Assembly (NCBI GenBank): GCA_000991575.1
Contig: LBRU01000010.1
Coordinates: 1-32,000 of the forward strand
DNA length: 32,000 nucleotides
Direction: 5' to 3'
Origin: a candidate division TM6 bacterium GW2011_GWE2_36_25
GTDB taxonomy: Bacteria > Babelota > Babeliae > Babelales > UBA12409
Program-made: the position numbers and the translations under genes
The notes under the pieces: model-generated
What the model saw: the letters and a program-made list of their open reading frames with translations, nothing else
Database searches by the model: none
What the model was told of the DNA's origin: nothing
Part shown: positions 6,616 through 14,493 of the stretch, piece by piece
How positions within the stretch are numbered: position 1 is the stretch's first letter
How the letters are laid out: each line of letters begins with the position of its first letter

Positions 6616-7463
6616 TTTTTTTAACCTCAACGGCAACACAATTCAAAAAGATATTCAAATCTCATCTTGGAAAATACACACTTGAAAAATTTAACGATGG
6701 AGAGCTCTTTCTTAAACTTGATACTTCAATAAAACAGGGGGATCTGGCAACTGTTATTGCAGCGACCAATCCCCCCGCTCATCATTTCATCGAACTCTTT
6801 TTCTTACTTAACACGCTTCAACAAGCAAAAAAAACCACTCATCTTATTTTTACTTATTTTGGTTACGCACGCCAAGACCATCCACTGCCACTGGTCGCCC
6901 AAGGAGCCGAAATTATCAGCAATTGCTTTAAACAATTTTCGCTCGATAAAATACTGATTATTCATTGCCACAGCAGCGCACTCCACAATTATCTCACTTT
7001 TGAAAATATCATCCCTTTTAATCTTTATAAACCGCTCATCTCCGAAAAAAAGATTGATGTTATTGTCGCGCCTGACAAAGGAGCTATTTCCGCATGCGAA
7101 CAACTTGCCAAGATTACTTCATGCACAATCAGCAGCATTGAAAAGCAGCGAATTGCAAAAGATCAAATTAAAACTGGTAAACTTATCGGCAATGTTCATA
7201 AAAAAAATGTGCTCATCTTTGATGACCTCATCAGTACCGGAAAAACACTCATTCATGCAGCAGAATTACTAAAAAAGAACGGCGCCCTCCATATTTATGC
7301 AGTTGCAACGCACAGTCTTTTAACTCAAAAAAATACAGAAGAAATTCTCAAAAGCCCAATTGAAGAATTATGGGTCACCAATACGATTAAACAAAAAATA
7401 ACGCATCCCCATTTTCACGTGCTCGATATCGGCCCAGAACTCAAAAAGCTTGTCTCATGCTAA
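6612..7463 (+). CDS. prs: Divergent ribose-phosphate pyrophosphokinase (PRPP synthetase)
   Basis: Family landmarks are in order: FNDGELFLKL near residue 27, YFGYARQDHP near 79, VIVAPDKGAISACEQLA near 152 and the PRPP-loop VLIFDDLISTGKTL near 202. VYAVATH-type and WVTNTIKQK elements follow. The reaction is ribose 5-phosphate plus ATP to PRPP plus AMP. At 283 residues it is shorter than standard bacterial enzymes (about 310-320) and closer in length to archaeal-type forms. The usual second-position dimer and catalytic-flexible-loop segments are trimmed, so regulation by ADP or phosphate may be absent. It is translationally coupled to the preceding phosphoribosyltransferase. The alternative, an inactive PRPP synthetase-associated protein, is less likely because the PRPP loop is intact. 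Confidence 0.8.
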   Translation: MIFLTSTATQFKKIFKSHLGKYTLEKFNDGELFLKLDTSIKQGDLATVIAATNPPAHHFIELFFLLNTLQQAKKTTHLIFTYFGYARQDHPLPLVAQGAEIISNCFKQFSLDKILIIHCHSSALHNYLTFENIIPFNLYKPLISEKKIDVIVAPDKGAISACEQLAKITSCTISSIEKQRIAKDQIKTGKLIGNVHKKNVLIFDDLISTGKTLIHAAELLKKNGALHIYAVATHSLLTQKNTEEILKSPIEELWVTNTIKQKITHPHFHVLDIGPELKKLVSC

Positions 7464-7844
7464 TTACTTGCCACCAGTAAAAATGATAAATGGTGCTTTG
7501 AGAATAGAAAAAACACCACTGCCAACTGCTCGAATTTTTCCTCTTATCATTGCGGCAGTTAATTCTTTGTGAAACATAAAAACTAATAAAGAGCTCGTCA
7601 AAAGTATCAATTCAATAAAAAGCGGAAGCAGCGCAAAAAGAAATGCTATGCCATACGCTTTGAGTACCAAAGCAAAGAGAGTAACAAGAAAACAAGCTAC
7701 CGTAATACCAAACACATAATCAGTAATCATACAGACACGAACATTTTGTAATAATTTGGGACAATATTGATGCAAGTAGATTAAGGGAGCACATGCAACA
7801 AAATACATAAGTAAAATGGTAAAAATGTAAGCTACTTTACGCAT
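7464..7844 (-). CDS. Small membrane protein, paralogue of its upstream neighbour
   Basis: The ATG at 7844 is preferred; the in-frame TTG at 7856 would overlap the upstream gene and has no ribosome site. The 126-residue product has three hydrophobic segments (YIFTILLMYFVACAPLIYL, VFGITVACFLVTLFALVL and IAFLFALLPLFIELILL), a KEL-AAMIRGKIR amphipathic stretch and a short basic/Gly C-terminus. It has the same plan and several matching positions (AY-[GS]-[IV]-A, F-[FY]-K-[ED]) as the protein encoded just before it, indicating duplication. No family recognised. It ends directly against the PRPP synthetase stop (convergent, no gap). Confidence 0.75.
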   Translation of the reverse strand: MRKVAYIFTILLMYFVACAPLIYLHQYCPKLLQNVRVCMITDYVFGITVACFLVTLFALVLKAYGIAFLFALLPLFIELILLTSSLLVFMFHKELTAAMIRGKIRAVGSGVFSILKAPFIIFTGGK

Positions 7845-7845
7845 C

Positions 7846-8244
7846 TTATTTTCCAAAAAGACCTCTTAAGCCACCGACAACTTTTTCACCAGTTTTAGCA
7901 GCTATCTGCACAGGAGTGGTAAACATCTCTTGCATTCGTTCTTGCATAATGGCAAACATGATGTCTTTATAAAAAAGAAATGCAATTCCCGCAATGACAC
8001 CAATAATGACAAAAATAATTACCGGAATAAATGCAATAACAACGGCAACACTATAAGCTCGAACATAAAATGCGATCAGGGCAAAAATAAGAAAGACCGA
8101 AACACCAAGAAGCATGTAAAGAGGAATATTAAATACCTTCGCTAAACCAAAGGTTAATTGTGGACGCATATAAAAAACTGCCGCAGGAATATAAGAAACA
8201 AAAAATGCAAGTATTGCCAGAAAAATCGCCAACCCTTTACTCAT
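7846..8244 (-). CDS. Small membrane protein, first of a paralogous pair
   Basis: The ATG at 8244 is chosen because AAAGGAG lies 8 nt before it; the longer frame to 8292 has no such site. The 132-residue product has hydrophobic segments GLAIFLAILAFFVSYIPAAV, LYMLLGVSVFLIFALIAFYV and VVIAFIPVIIFVIIGVIAG, then an amphipathic helix (MFAIMQERMQEMF) and a Gly-rich basic tail ending in LRGLFGK. The following paralogue begins 1 nt after the stop, so the pair is one operon and the products may assemble together. Function unknown. Confidence 0.75.
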   Translation of the reverse strand: MSKGLAIFLAILAFFVSYIPAAVFYMRPQLTFGLAKVFNIPLYMLLGVSVFLIFALIAFYVRAYSVAVVIAFIPVIIFVIIGVIAGIAFLFYKDIMFAIMQERMQEMFTTPVQIAAKTGEKVVGGLRGLFGK

Positions 8245-8376
8245 AAAATTACTCCTTTTAAGAATATCTGTTTTAAACTCTACACAAATCACTTTATTTT
8301 ATGCAAGCATTTAATCAATTTGAAATTTTATAAATAGAGAGAATCATGATAAAATGAAAGTGAAAGGAATACTTTC

Positions 8377-8403
8377 ATGAAAAAAATTTATAAAAAAAGT
8401 TAA
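8377..8403 (+). other. Possible 8-codon leader peptide upstream of the ankyrin gene
   Basis: An AAAGGAA ribosome site precedes ATG and the short frame MKKIYKKS, stop. The same region holds an inverted repeat TGAAAGT...ACTTTCA that includes the ribosome site. It ends 24 nt before the ATG at 8428. Regulation of the downstream gene is possible but could equally be chance in AT-rich DNA. Confidence 0.2.
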
Positions 8404-8427
8404 TTTTTATTAAAAAAAAGGATTTTT

Positions 8428-9057
8428 ATGAAGCTTTTTTTTATTATATCTCTTTTAAGCATCACTCTTATTCACGCAGAAGGATTTAACGTCGGTCCAC
8501 AAACTGAGTCTCCTTCTTATTCAGAAAATCAGCGGTTTCTCGATTACGTTGCAACGGGAAATGTAGCACAAGCTCAAACAATTCTCCAACAAAATCCAAG
8601 CATCAATGTTAACGTCCAAGCAGGCTCAGGAGGAAAAACGCCACTTATTATTGCAACAGAATTAGGCAATGAAGAACTTGTTAAATTACTCTTAAAATAT
8701 GGGGCAGATCCACGCATTGCAAGCAGTGGCAATATTACCCCTCTTCAAGTAGCAGAAAAAAATGATGATACTTTTATTGCAGGCGATCTTAAAGCTGCTT
8801 TGGCAAAATTCCAACAAAAAGCAGGCGCTGTTCAGATGCTCTCTGATGCTCAACAAAACCTTGAAAATGGTATCAACTCACTCAAAAAAGCACGCTTGCA
8901 GCTGGATGAAGCACTCAACAGCATTCTTGCAGACATTGATGAGCTACCCGTATCACCAATCAAAAAGAAAGAATTGGCTGAAAACATCAAAAATTTAATG
9001 AATGAAACAGCTTTAACCGCAATGGCCGGTTATTTTGCTTTTGATACTGCCTCATGA
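8428..9057 (+). CDS. Secreted ankyrin-repeat protein with C-terminal coiled coil
   Basis: The 209-residue product has a signal peptide (MKLFFIISLLSITLIHA). Two to three ankyrin units follow (FLDYVATGNVAQAQTILQQN; GKTPLIIATELGNEELVKLL then KYGADP; ITPLQVAEKNDD). After about residue 125 comes a long heptad-rich helix (MLSDAQQNLENGINSLKKAR onwards) and a short helical end. Ankyrin repeats bind other proteins; export plus ankyrin is a common design for host-interaction factors in intracellular bacteria, which is inference here. A ribosome site AAAGGA precedes the ATG. The 3' end overlaps the convergent gene by 28 nt. Confidence 0.85.
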   Translation: MKLFFIISLLSITLIHAEGFNVGPQTESPSYSENQRFLDYVATGNVAQAQTILQQNPSINVNVQAGSGGKTPLIIATELGNEELVKLLLKYGADPRIASSGNITPLQVAEKNDDTFIAGDLKAALAKFQQKAGAVQMLSDAQQNLENGINSLKKARLQLDEALNSILADIDELPVSPIKKKELAENIKNLMNETALTAMAGYFAFDTAS

Positions 9058-9587
9058 AGACGCCATTCAACATCAATAGCGCCATCTACCTTTTTTATCT
9101 CGATATCGATCCAATAATTTTTATCAGATGAAAAAACACCTAAATCTTTGATCGAATAAGAAGGCCGCCAATGATCAATGTATTCTATCAATGGTGCAAT
9201 AAATTCTTCTTTCATCGAACAATGAGGAAATCCTCCTCTTGTATATTCAATTGTACAACGAAGGAGATCATCTTCATCCAAATAAAAAAAGAGCAACTCA
9301 TTGCCTACTTTTAATCGGTATGCACATCCCAAGACTTCATCCTTATAGGGAGATAAAAAACCATAAGCAGAAAACGTACCATCTTCATTAAAAGAATCGT
9401 AAAAATAACCTTCATGTTCACCGGAAGGTAAATCAAAACTGCAACGAGGAGTCTTATTAATACCATGCGGATAAAGAGGCAATTTTAATATTTTACGAAT
9501 ATCATCAGAAGCTATAATATTTGCAATAAAAACGTGAGGCTTCGTAATTTGAACCAAAAATAACAACAAAAATGTTAACTTTTTCAT
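9030..9587 (-). CDS. Secreted hypothetical protein
   Basis: The 185-residue product has a signal peptide (MKKLTFLLLFLVQITKPHVF) and a globular, aromatic-rich mature part with beta-strand character (GEHEGYFYDSFNEDGTFSAY, ELLFFYLDEDDLLRCTIEYT, NYWIDIEIKKVDGAIDVEWR). Two to three cysteines in the mature region could be disulfide-bonded. A GGAGG ribosome site precedes the ATG. It converges on the ankyrin gene with 28 nt of overlap, so both frames are constrained there. No known family recognised. Confidence 0.8.
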   Translation of the reverse strand: MKKLTFLLLFLVQITKPHVFIANIIASDDIRKILKLPLYPHGINKTPRCSFDLPSGEHEGYFYDSFNEDGTFSAYGFLSPYKDEVLGCAYRLKVGNELLFFYLDEDDLLRCTIEYTRGGFPHCSMKEEFIAPLIEYIDHWRPSYSIKDLGVFSSDKNYWIDIEIKKVDGAIDVEWRLHEAVSKAK

Positions 9588-9672
9588 AAAAAGTCCTCCA
9601 CATAAAAATCTTTACCATTATTTTATAATAGCACTTAAAAGACTCTTTGTAAAAATTATTTAAAAGAGAATC

Positions 9673-12144
9673 TTATAAATCAGCAAGAGCTTTATGAATT
9701 TTATGAGTAACTTCTTGATAGGAGTCACGACGAGAAAATTTCATGGGTTCACCAATTTTAACCGTAATGGAACCTATTTTACGTGGCAACATCACACAAT
9801 AAGGGAAAATCTCTTGCATCCCCTCAATTTTAATCGGCACAATTGGAACACCCATTTGTGTTGCAAAGAGCCCGGCACCCTCTTTTAAGGGCAACAATGT
9901 ACCATTTTCACTAATTTTCCCTTCTGGATACAGCAAAACACTGTAACCTTGGTCTAACATCTGCCCACTATTTTCTAAACCAACTTTGATTTTTTCACCT
10001 TCATGACGGGGCAAAGGAAAGCAATTAAAGGCTAATTCTGCTAACCACGCAAAGTGTTTATAATATTCGTAAACGGTATCCTGTGCAGCAGCAAACGATA
10101 CATCTTTTTCAATCTTAAAAGGTAACGCACGACACACCGCAACCGCATCCCAATTACTCAGGTGATTAGGCATAAAAATAACGGGATATTCTTTTACCTT
10201 TTTCAGGTTATGCAGACCTTCAACTTTTAGCCGTAAAAATATGCGAGAAATCATAAAGAATAATTGTTGCAAAATTACGCGAATAATAGACGCCCACCAT
10301 GACCGCGGCCACTTTGCAAGTTCTGGCAACGGTTTCACTGGAACACCTTCATCAATCATTTTTTGTAGTTGTTTAACGGTTGTTTTTGGCGCAATAGCAG
10401 TCTCATCAATCTGTACTCTGAAATTCTGCTCAATGCGTGCAATTAATTCTACCCGCTTTAATGAATCAAGCTGTAAATCACGGATTAACCTGCTGCCCGG
10501 ATGAATGTTTTTTAAAGAAACATGAGAAACTTGACTCAACAAATGAATGAGCGGCGAAACCGCTGAAGAATCTTCGCCCTTCTGTTTGCGACCACTTTCT
10601 AAAAATTCACGCACTGATTCTTTTTTTACTTTACGCGTAGCCGAACGAGGAAAATCTTCATCAGGCCAGACTGTCCACCCGGTAATATGTTGGTAGGACG
10701 CCAATTGTCTATTCGCTTCTTCAATAATTTTTTCCGGTTTTTGCGCACCACGTTCCAACAAAAGTGCCGCATGAATTTCAACGTTACCGCTTGGCAATTC
10801 TAAACCGAGCACGGCGCTATCTTTTACCCCTTTAATGCGATTGAGCGTCTCTTCAAGGTCTTCGGGAAAAACATTTTGACCACCTGGACCCAAAATCATA
10901 TATTTTTTACGCCCTCGCATAAAAAGGAATTTATCGTAATCAAATTCACCCATGTCACCTGTTTTAAACCAGCCACGCTCAAATGTTTCTTCTGTTTTCT
11001 TTTTGTTTTTATAATATCCTTTAAAAACATTGGGCCCTTTAACCCAAATTTCACCATCTTTTGCAATTTTAACTTCTACATCTTTAATTGTTTTACCAAC
11101 AGAACCAAACCGGTGGATATCATAGGTATTGGTTGTTACCGTTGGAGAAGTTTCGGTTAAACCATATCCTTGTAAAATTATAATTCCTAAATCATTCCAC
11201 CAATGTTCTAAATCAATATCTAATGGCGCTCCGCCACTTGCCATGGTATCTAATTTACCCCCAAATTGTTTTAAAACTGAGTAACATAACAGGCGCGACA
11301 TCCAACGATTATTAATCTTTCGTGATAATTTAAGTAAAAAATTAAAAAACTTTTCCTTTTTCTCTTTTGATACAACGCCTAAAATACGTGAGCGAATAAC
11401 CTGGAGAAATTCAGGAACCGCAACCATCTTGGTAATACGATATTTCTTCATTAATTGAGCAATCACCGTTGGTGTGTGTGCATAAATAATCTGAACGCCT
11501 TTATAAATGGGAAGTAACAAACCAATCGTCTGTTCTAAAATGTGACTTAATGGCAAAATCGAAAGAATGCGATCTTTGCCTGATTCCGGATTTATTAAAG
11601 CTGCAATCGTTCTTACATTAGAACCAATATTTTTATGCGTAAGCATGACACCCTTTGGCGCACCCGTTGTTCCGGATGTGTACAAAATTTGCGCTAAGTC
11701 ATCATCAGCAATTTTTACCGGCTTATAATGTGATGGCGCGAATGATTCAACCAGTTCATCAAGAAAATCGATGTCAAAAACTTTTAATTTTTTGGGAAAT
11801 GAATTTTTAAAAAGTTGGTATTTAAAGAGAATTGGTGCATGCGTTTGCTTAAATGCACGTAAAACAAAATCATGTGTACTTTGAACATTCAATGGGACAA
11901 TGCGCGCACCACGCATTAGAGCACCAAAAAAAACGGCAACCCAAAAAGGTGAATTAGGGGCTAACAAAAGAACATTGTCACCTTTTTTAACGCCCTGATC
12001 TTTGAGAAATAAAGAAACCTTTTTTGAAAGATCGTAAAGTTCTTTATAAGTTAAGTTTAACGTGCGAAAACCGCGTCGAATGGTAACTGCAGTTGCATCA
12101 GGATACTTACGAACACTTCGCTTAAGAATATCAATCAAGGTCAT
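9673..12144 (-). CDS. Three-domain fusion: acyl-CoA/ACP synthetase - acyl carrier protein - PlsC acyltransferase
   Basis: The start at 12144 follows an AAAGGG site; an ATG at 12162 would add six residues. Domain 1 (residues ~1-520) is an AMP-forming fatty-acid ligase: YTSGTTGAPKG at ~155, QGYGLTETSP at ~325, TGD at ~395. Domain 2 (~530-600) is an acyl carrier domain with DLQLDSLKRVEL, whose Ser (~561) would carry phosphopantetheine. Domain 3 (~610-823) is a 1-acylglycerol-3-phosphate acyltransferase with NHLSNWD (H-x4-D, ~660) and YPEGKIS (~740). The order is ligase-ACP-acyltransferase, the reverse of E. coli Aas and with a built-in carrier. I infer that it activates free fatty acid, holds it on its own ACP and acylates a lysophospholipid or glycerol phosphate. 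The AcpS gene lies just upstream on the same strand. Confidence 0.9.
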   Translation of the reverse strand: MTLIDILKRSVRKYPDATAVTIRRGFRTLNLTYKELYDLSKKVSLFLKDQGVKKGDNVLLLAPNSPFWVAVFFGALMRGARIVPLNVQSTHDFVLRAFKQTHAPILFKYQLFKNSFPKKLKVFDIDFLDELVESFAPSHYKPVKIADDDLAQILYTSGTTGAPKGVMLTHKNIGSNVRTIAALINPESGKDRILSILPLSHILEQTIGLLLPIYKGVQIIYAHTPTVIAQLMKKYRITKMVAVPEFLQVIRSRILGVVSKEKKEKFFNFLLKLSRKINNRWMSRLLCYSVLKQFGGKLDTMASGGAPLDIDLEHWWNDLGIIILQGYGLTETSPTVTTNTYDIHRFGSVGKTIKDVEVKIAKDGEIWVKGPNVFKGYYKNKKKTEETFERGWFKTGDMGEFDYDKFLFMRGRKKYMILGPGGQNVFPEDLEETLNRIKGVKDSAVLGLELPSGNVEIHAALLLERGAQKPEKIIEEANRQLASYQHITGWTVWPDEDFPRSATRKVKKESVREFLESGRKQKGEDSSAVSPLIHLLSQVSHVSLKNIHPGSRLIRDLQLDSLKRVELIARIEQNFRVQIDETAIAPKTTVKQLQKMIDEGVPVKPLPELAKWPRSWWASIIRVILQQLFFMISRIFLRLKVEGLHNLKKVKEYPVIFMPNHLSNWDAVAVCRALPFKIEKDVSFAAAQDTVYEYYKHFAWLAELAFNCFPLPRHEGEKIKVGLENSGQMLDQGYSVLLYPEGKISENGTLLPLKEGAGLFATQMGVPIVPIKIEGMQEIFPYCVMLPRKIGSITVKIGEPMKFSRRDSYQEVTHKIHKALADL

Positions 12145-12218
12145 ATTACTACCCTTTTTCATTCAACTTCAATTACCTTTAAAATGTTACTATGCGAAGT
12201 AAAAAAAAAACAAGAATA

Positions 12219-12545
12219 CTAAAAAATAACCACAACAGCCATAGCATAATCACCATCATGAGAAATACTCACATCAATATCACCACATGAGTGTTCACCC
12301 ATAAACCGTAGCATCGGTTTGCCCGAAGGCAACTTATAAACTTCCATATCGTACCAGTTGTTAAATTTGAGTCCTGATGCTTTTAAAAATGCCTCCTTTG
12401 CTGCAAAAATTCCCGCAAGTGATTCATGTGTCTGCGTACACGCAAGCTCATGCGGCGTAAAAAGCTTATTAAAAAAACATTCACCCCCATTCAAAACTGA
12501 ATCAATAAACTTAGGAATATAAACAAGATCACATCCAACTTTCAT
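12219..12545 (-). CDS. acpS: Holo-[acyl-carrier-protein] synthase
   Basis: The 108-residue protein has the family motifs GCDLVYIPKF at the N-terminus (Asp binds Mg2+), ESLAGIFAAKEAFLKA in the middle (Glu and Lys of the active site) and DVSISHDGDYAMAVV at the end. It transfers 4'-phosphopantetheine from CoA to the conserved Ser of ACP. Length is close to the bacterial norm of ~120, slightly short. A GAGGAAA ribosome site precedes the ATG. The fused ligase-ACP-acyltransferase follows after a 74-nt gap (to the preferred start), so its internal ACP is the obvious partner. No separate acpP is present in the window. Confidence 0.92.
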   Translation of the reverse strand: MKVGCDLVYIPKFIDSVLNGGECFFNKLFTPHELACTQTHESLAGIFAAKEAFLKASGLKFNNWYDMEVYKLPSGKPMLRFMGEHSCGDIDVSISHDGDYAMAVVVIF

Positions 12546-12665
12546 AAAATTTCCTCATTTTTGCCGTTTCAATTAAAAACTAAATTAAACTATAATTTTT
12601 ACCATGCCCAAGTGAAGTTTTCTAGAGCTCGTTGAGTTTTGTAACACAAAAATTATTTTAAGCGG

Positions 12666-12794
12666 CCGTTCGTCCAGAGCGAACCCTGAGTGAATAAATG
12701 AATCGAAGGGTGAGTCGAAGGATAATTTTAGTCAATTCTTCGACTCGGGTTTCGTCTCACTTCGTTCGCTCAATCACTCGCTCAGAACGAACGG
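12666..12794. repeat. TTCG-rich palindromic intergenic repeat (copy 1)
   Basis: CCGTTCG at 12666-12672 pairs with CGAACGG at 12788-12794, and the arms stay largely complementary inward (TCCAGAGCGA... against ...TCGCTCAGAACGA). Internal CTTCGACTC/GAGTCGAAG arms add further stems. It fills most of the 411-bp gap 12546-12956 and is richer in GC than the surroundings. Related units occur at 15738-15871 and 23695-23776. Confidence 0.7.
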
Positions 12795-12883
12795 ATAATT
12801 GTTAAAGTTTTTATAAATTTTGTGAAAACTCAACGCAAGCACTCAATTAAAATCAAAAACCCTCCATTCCAGTTGGTTAAAAA

Positions 12884-12911
12884 TTGACATTTTGAATTTA
12901 TAAGCTATAAT
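12884..12911 (+). promoter_or_regulatory. Consensus promoter for the ankyrin gene cluster
   Basis: TTGACA (12884-12889), a 16-nt spacer and TATAAT (12906-12911), both perfect, lie 45 nt before the ATG at 12957. The three ankyrin genes downstream have no further strong promoter and are tightly spaced, so they are likely one transcript. Confidence 0.75.
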
Positions 12912-12956
12912 TAATGAAAACGTGTGTTAAATTGAAATAAAAACCAGCGGAAAATC

Positions 12957-13775
12957 ATGAAATTTAAAATATTATTTATTTTTGCTTTAATTTTTTCGTC
13001 ATTACCACTCTATGCAATGACTCGAGAGTTAGATCAAGATCTTATCTCTGCCACTGTGGATAAAGATATTAAAGAAATAAAATCACTTCTCTTTGATGCG
13101 CCGAAGGAATATACACCTGATACTCCTTTACTAACTGCCTTGATGTATGGTCGTACTAAAATAGTAAAACTATTTCTCGAACATAATGCTAATGCTAATG
13201 CTCGAAATTATTATGGAGGCACTCCTTTAATGTCTGCTGTCAAAAAAGCACATATAAAGATTATCAAATTACTTCTTGAACATGATGCAGATGTTAATGC
13301 CATTAATGAAAATGAAACTGCCTTAAAATTAGCTTCTTGGAATGATGATTCTCTAATCGTAAATATACTCTTAAGACATGAAGCTCAGATTAAAGTCTCT
13401 GATGATGAGAAAGAAAGCGCCTTACAACTTGCAACTCGATTCGACCGTTTTTTTACTGTAGAACTCTTTCTAAAACATATTATTCGTATTTTAGATCAAA
13501 CCGATGATGCTGAAACATGCCATATGTGGGATCAATACATTTTCAATGTTTTAAAAAAAGAAATAAACATAGAATATCATTTTGGTTCCTCCATCAAAAT
13601 AATCAATGCATTTCGCATTATTCTTCATCACGCAGATAAATTACCTCTCTCGAGAAAAAAGGTTGAGTCTCTTACGATTAAAGCACTTGGACAAACAAAA
13701 AGTAATACTCACAGTCCCACGGGTGAATATGCATTTAGAAAAAGTATTAAACATTTAAGAAGACATGCTTTTTAA
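12957..13775 (+). CDS. Secreted ankyrin-repeat protein A of a tandem trio
   Basis: The 272-residue product has a signal peptide (MKFKILFIFALIFSSLPLYA). Four ankyrin units follow (TPLLTALMYGRTKIVKLFLE; TPLMSAVKKAHIKIIKLLLE; NETALKLASWNDDSLIVNIL; ESALQLATRFDRFFTVELFL). A ~95-residue tail comes next: LDQTDDAETCHMWDQYIFNV, then IKIINAFRIILHHADKLPLS, then AFRKSIKHLRRHAF. This tail recurs in the two following genes and is not a domain I know. Likely exported to periplasm, surface or host and protein-binding through the ankyrins. The ribosome site is weak (GCGGAAAA). Confidence 0.88.
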   Translation: MKFKILFIFALIFSSLPLYAMTRELDQDLISATVDKDIKEIKSLLFDAPKEYTPDTPLLTALMYGRTKIVKLFLEHNANANARNYYGGTPLMSAVKKAHIKIIKLLLEHDADVNAINENETALKLASWNDDSLIVNILLRHEAQIKVSDDEKESALQLATRFDRFFTVELFLKHIIRILDQTDDAETCHMWDQYIFNVLKKEINIEYHFGSSIKIINAFRIILHHADKLPLSRKKVESLTIKALGQTKSNTHSPTGEYAFRKSIKHLRRHAF

Positions 13776-13788
13776 AATGGAGGAAATC

Positions 13789-14487
13789 ATGAAAATTAAA
13801 ACATTATTTATTTTTACTTTAATCTTTTCATCATCGCCACTCTGCGCAATGTATCATCCAAGCAAATTAGACGCAGAACTTGCCAACGCCGTTAAAGCAG
13901 GCAATATCAAAGAAATAGAATCATGTCTTATTCGTGGCGCTAATCCAGATACCAGAATAGATGATTGGGGAATGCCCACCTCATTAATATTTGCTACCTC
14001 CAACGGCTATATTAAAATGGTTCGGCTATTTCTTGATCATCATGCTGATGTTAATGCTACTGACAATGAACTTTGTACTGCACTACATCATGCAGCGTTG
14101 TGGGGTCAATCTACAATAATTAACATTCTTTTAAAAAATGGTGCAAACATTAATCTTAAGGATGAAGATGGACGCACATCTTTACGGTGGGCCGGTAGCG
14201 ATACTATAGAACCATTTCTGAAACATATTAATCATACATTAGATAGAACTGACGATCCTCAAATACATCACCAATGGGATTTTCTCATTTTTAATACTTT
14301 AGATAAGGAATGGCCATTTGGAATCAAAATAATAAATGCGTTTCACATGCTCCTTCATCATGCGTCTAAATTACCACTTTCTACAAAAAAACTTAACTCT
14401 CTTTCTGCACAAGCTCTTAGAGAAGATTCTCATGGTGAATCTTCATTTAGAAAAACTATCGAACACTTAAGAACACAGGCTTTTTAG
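13789..14487 (+). CDS. Secreted ankyrin-repeat protein B of a tandem trio
   Basis: The start at 13789 is fixed by GGAGG 6 nt upstream; the longer frame from 13765 would overlap gene A. The 232-residue product has a signal peptide (MKIKTLFIFTLIFSSSPLCA) and three ankyrin units (ELANAVKAGNIKEIESCLIR; TSLIFATSNGYIKMVRLFLD; TALHHAALWGQSTIINILLK) plus a degenerate fourth. The shared tail follows: LDRTDDPQIHHQWDFLIFNT, IKIINAFHMLLHHASKLPLS, SFRKTIEHLRTQAF. It begins 13 nt after gene A. Confidence 0.88.
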   Translation: MKIKTLFIFTLIFSSSPLCAMYHPSKLDAELANAVKAGNIKEIESCLIRGANPDTRIDDWGMPTSLIFATSNGYIKMVRLFLDHHADVNATDNELCTALHHAALWGQSTIINILLKNGANINLKDEDGRTSLRWAGSDTIEPFLKHINHTLDRTDDPQIHHQWDFLIFNTLDKEWPFGIKIINAFHMLLHHASKLPLSTKKLNSLSAQALREDSHGESSFRKTIEHLRTQAF

Positions 14488-14493
14488 GAAATT

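Noticed and set aside
10241-11160. Plus-strand frames opposite the acyl synthetase fusion
   Set aside because: They are antisense to a well-supported gene and have no recognisable content.
12546-12956. Possible RNA gene or CRISPR in the palindromic region
   Set aside because: The repeats are inverted, few and irregular, with no equal spacers; they fit a dispersed palindromic element.
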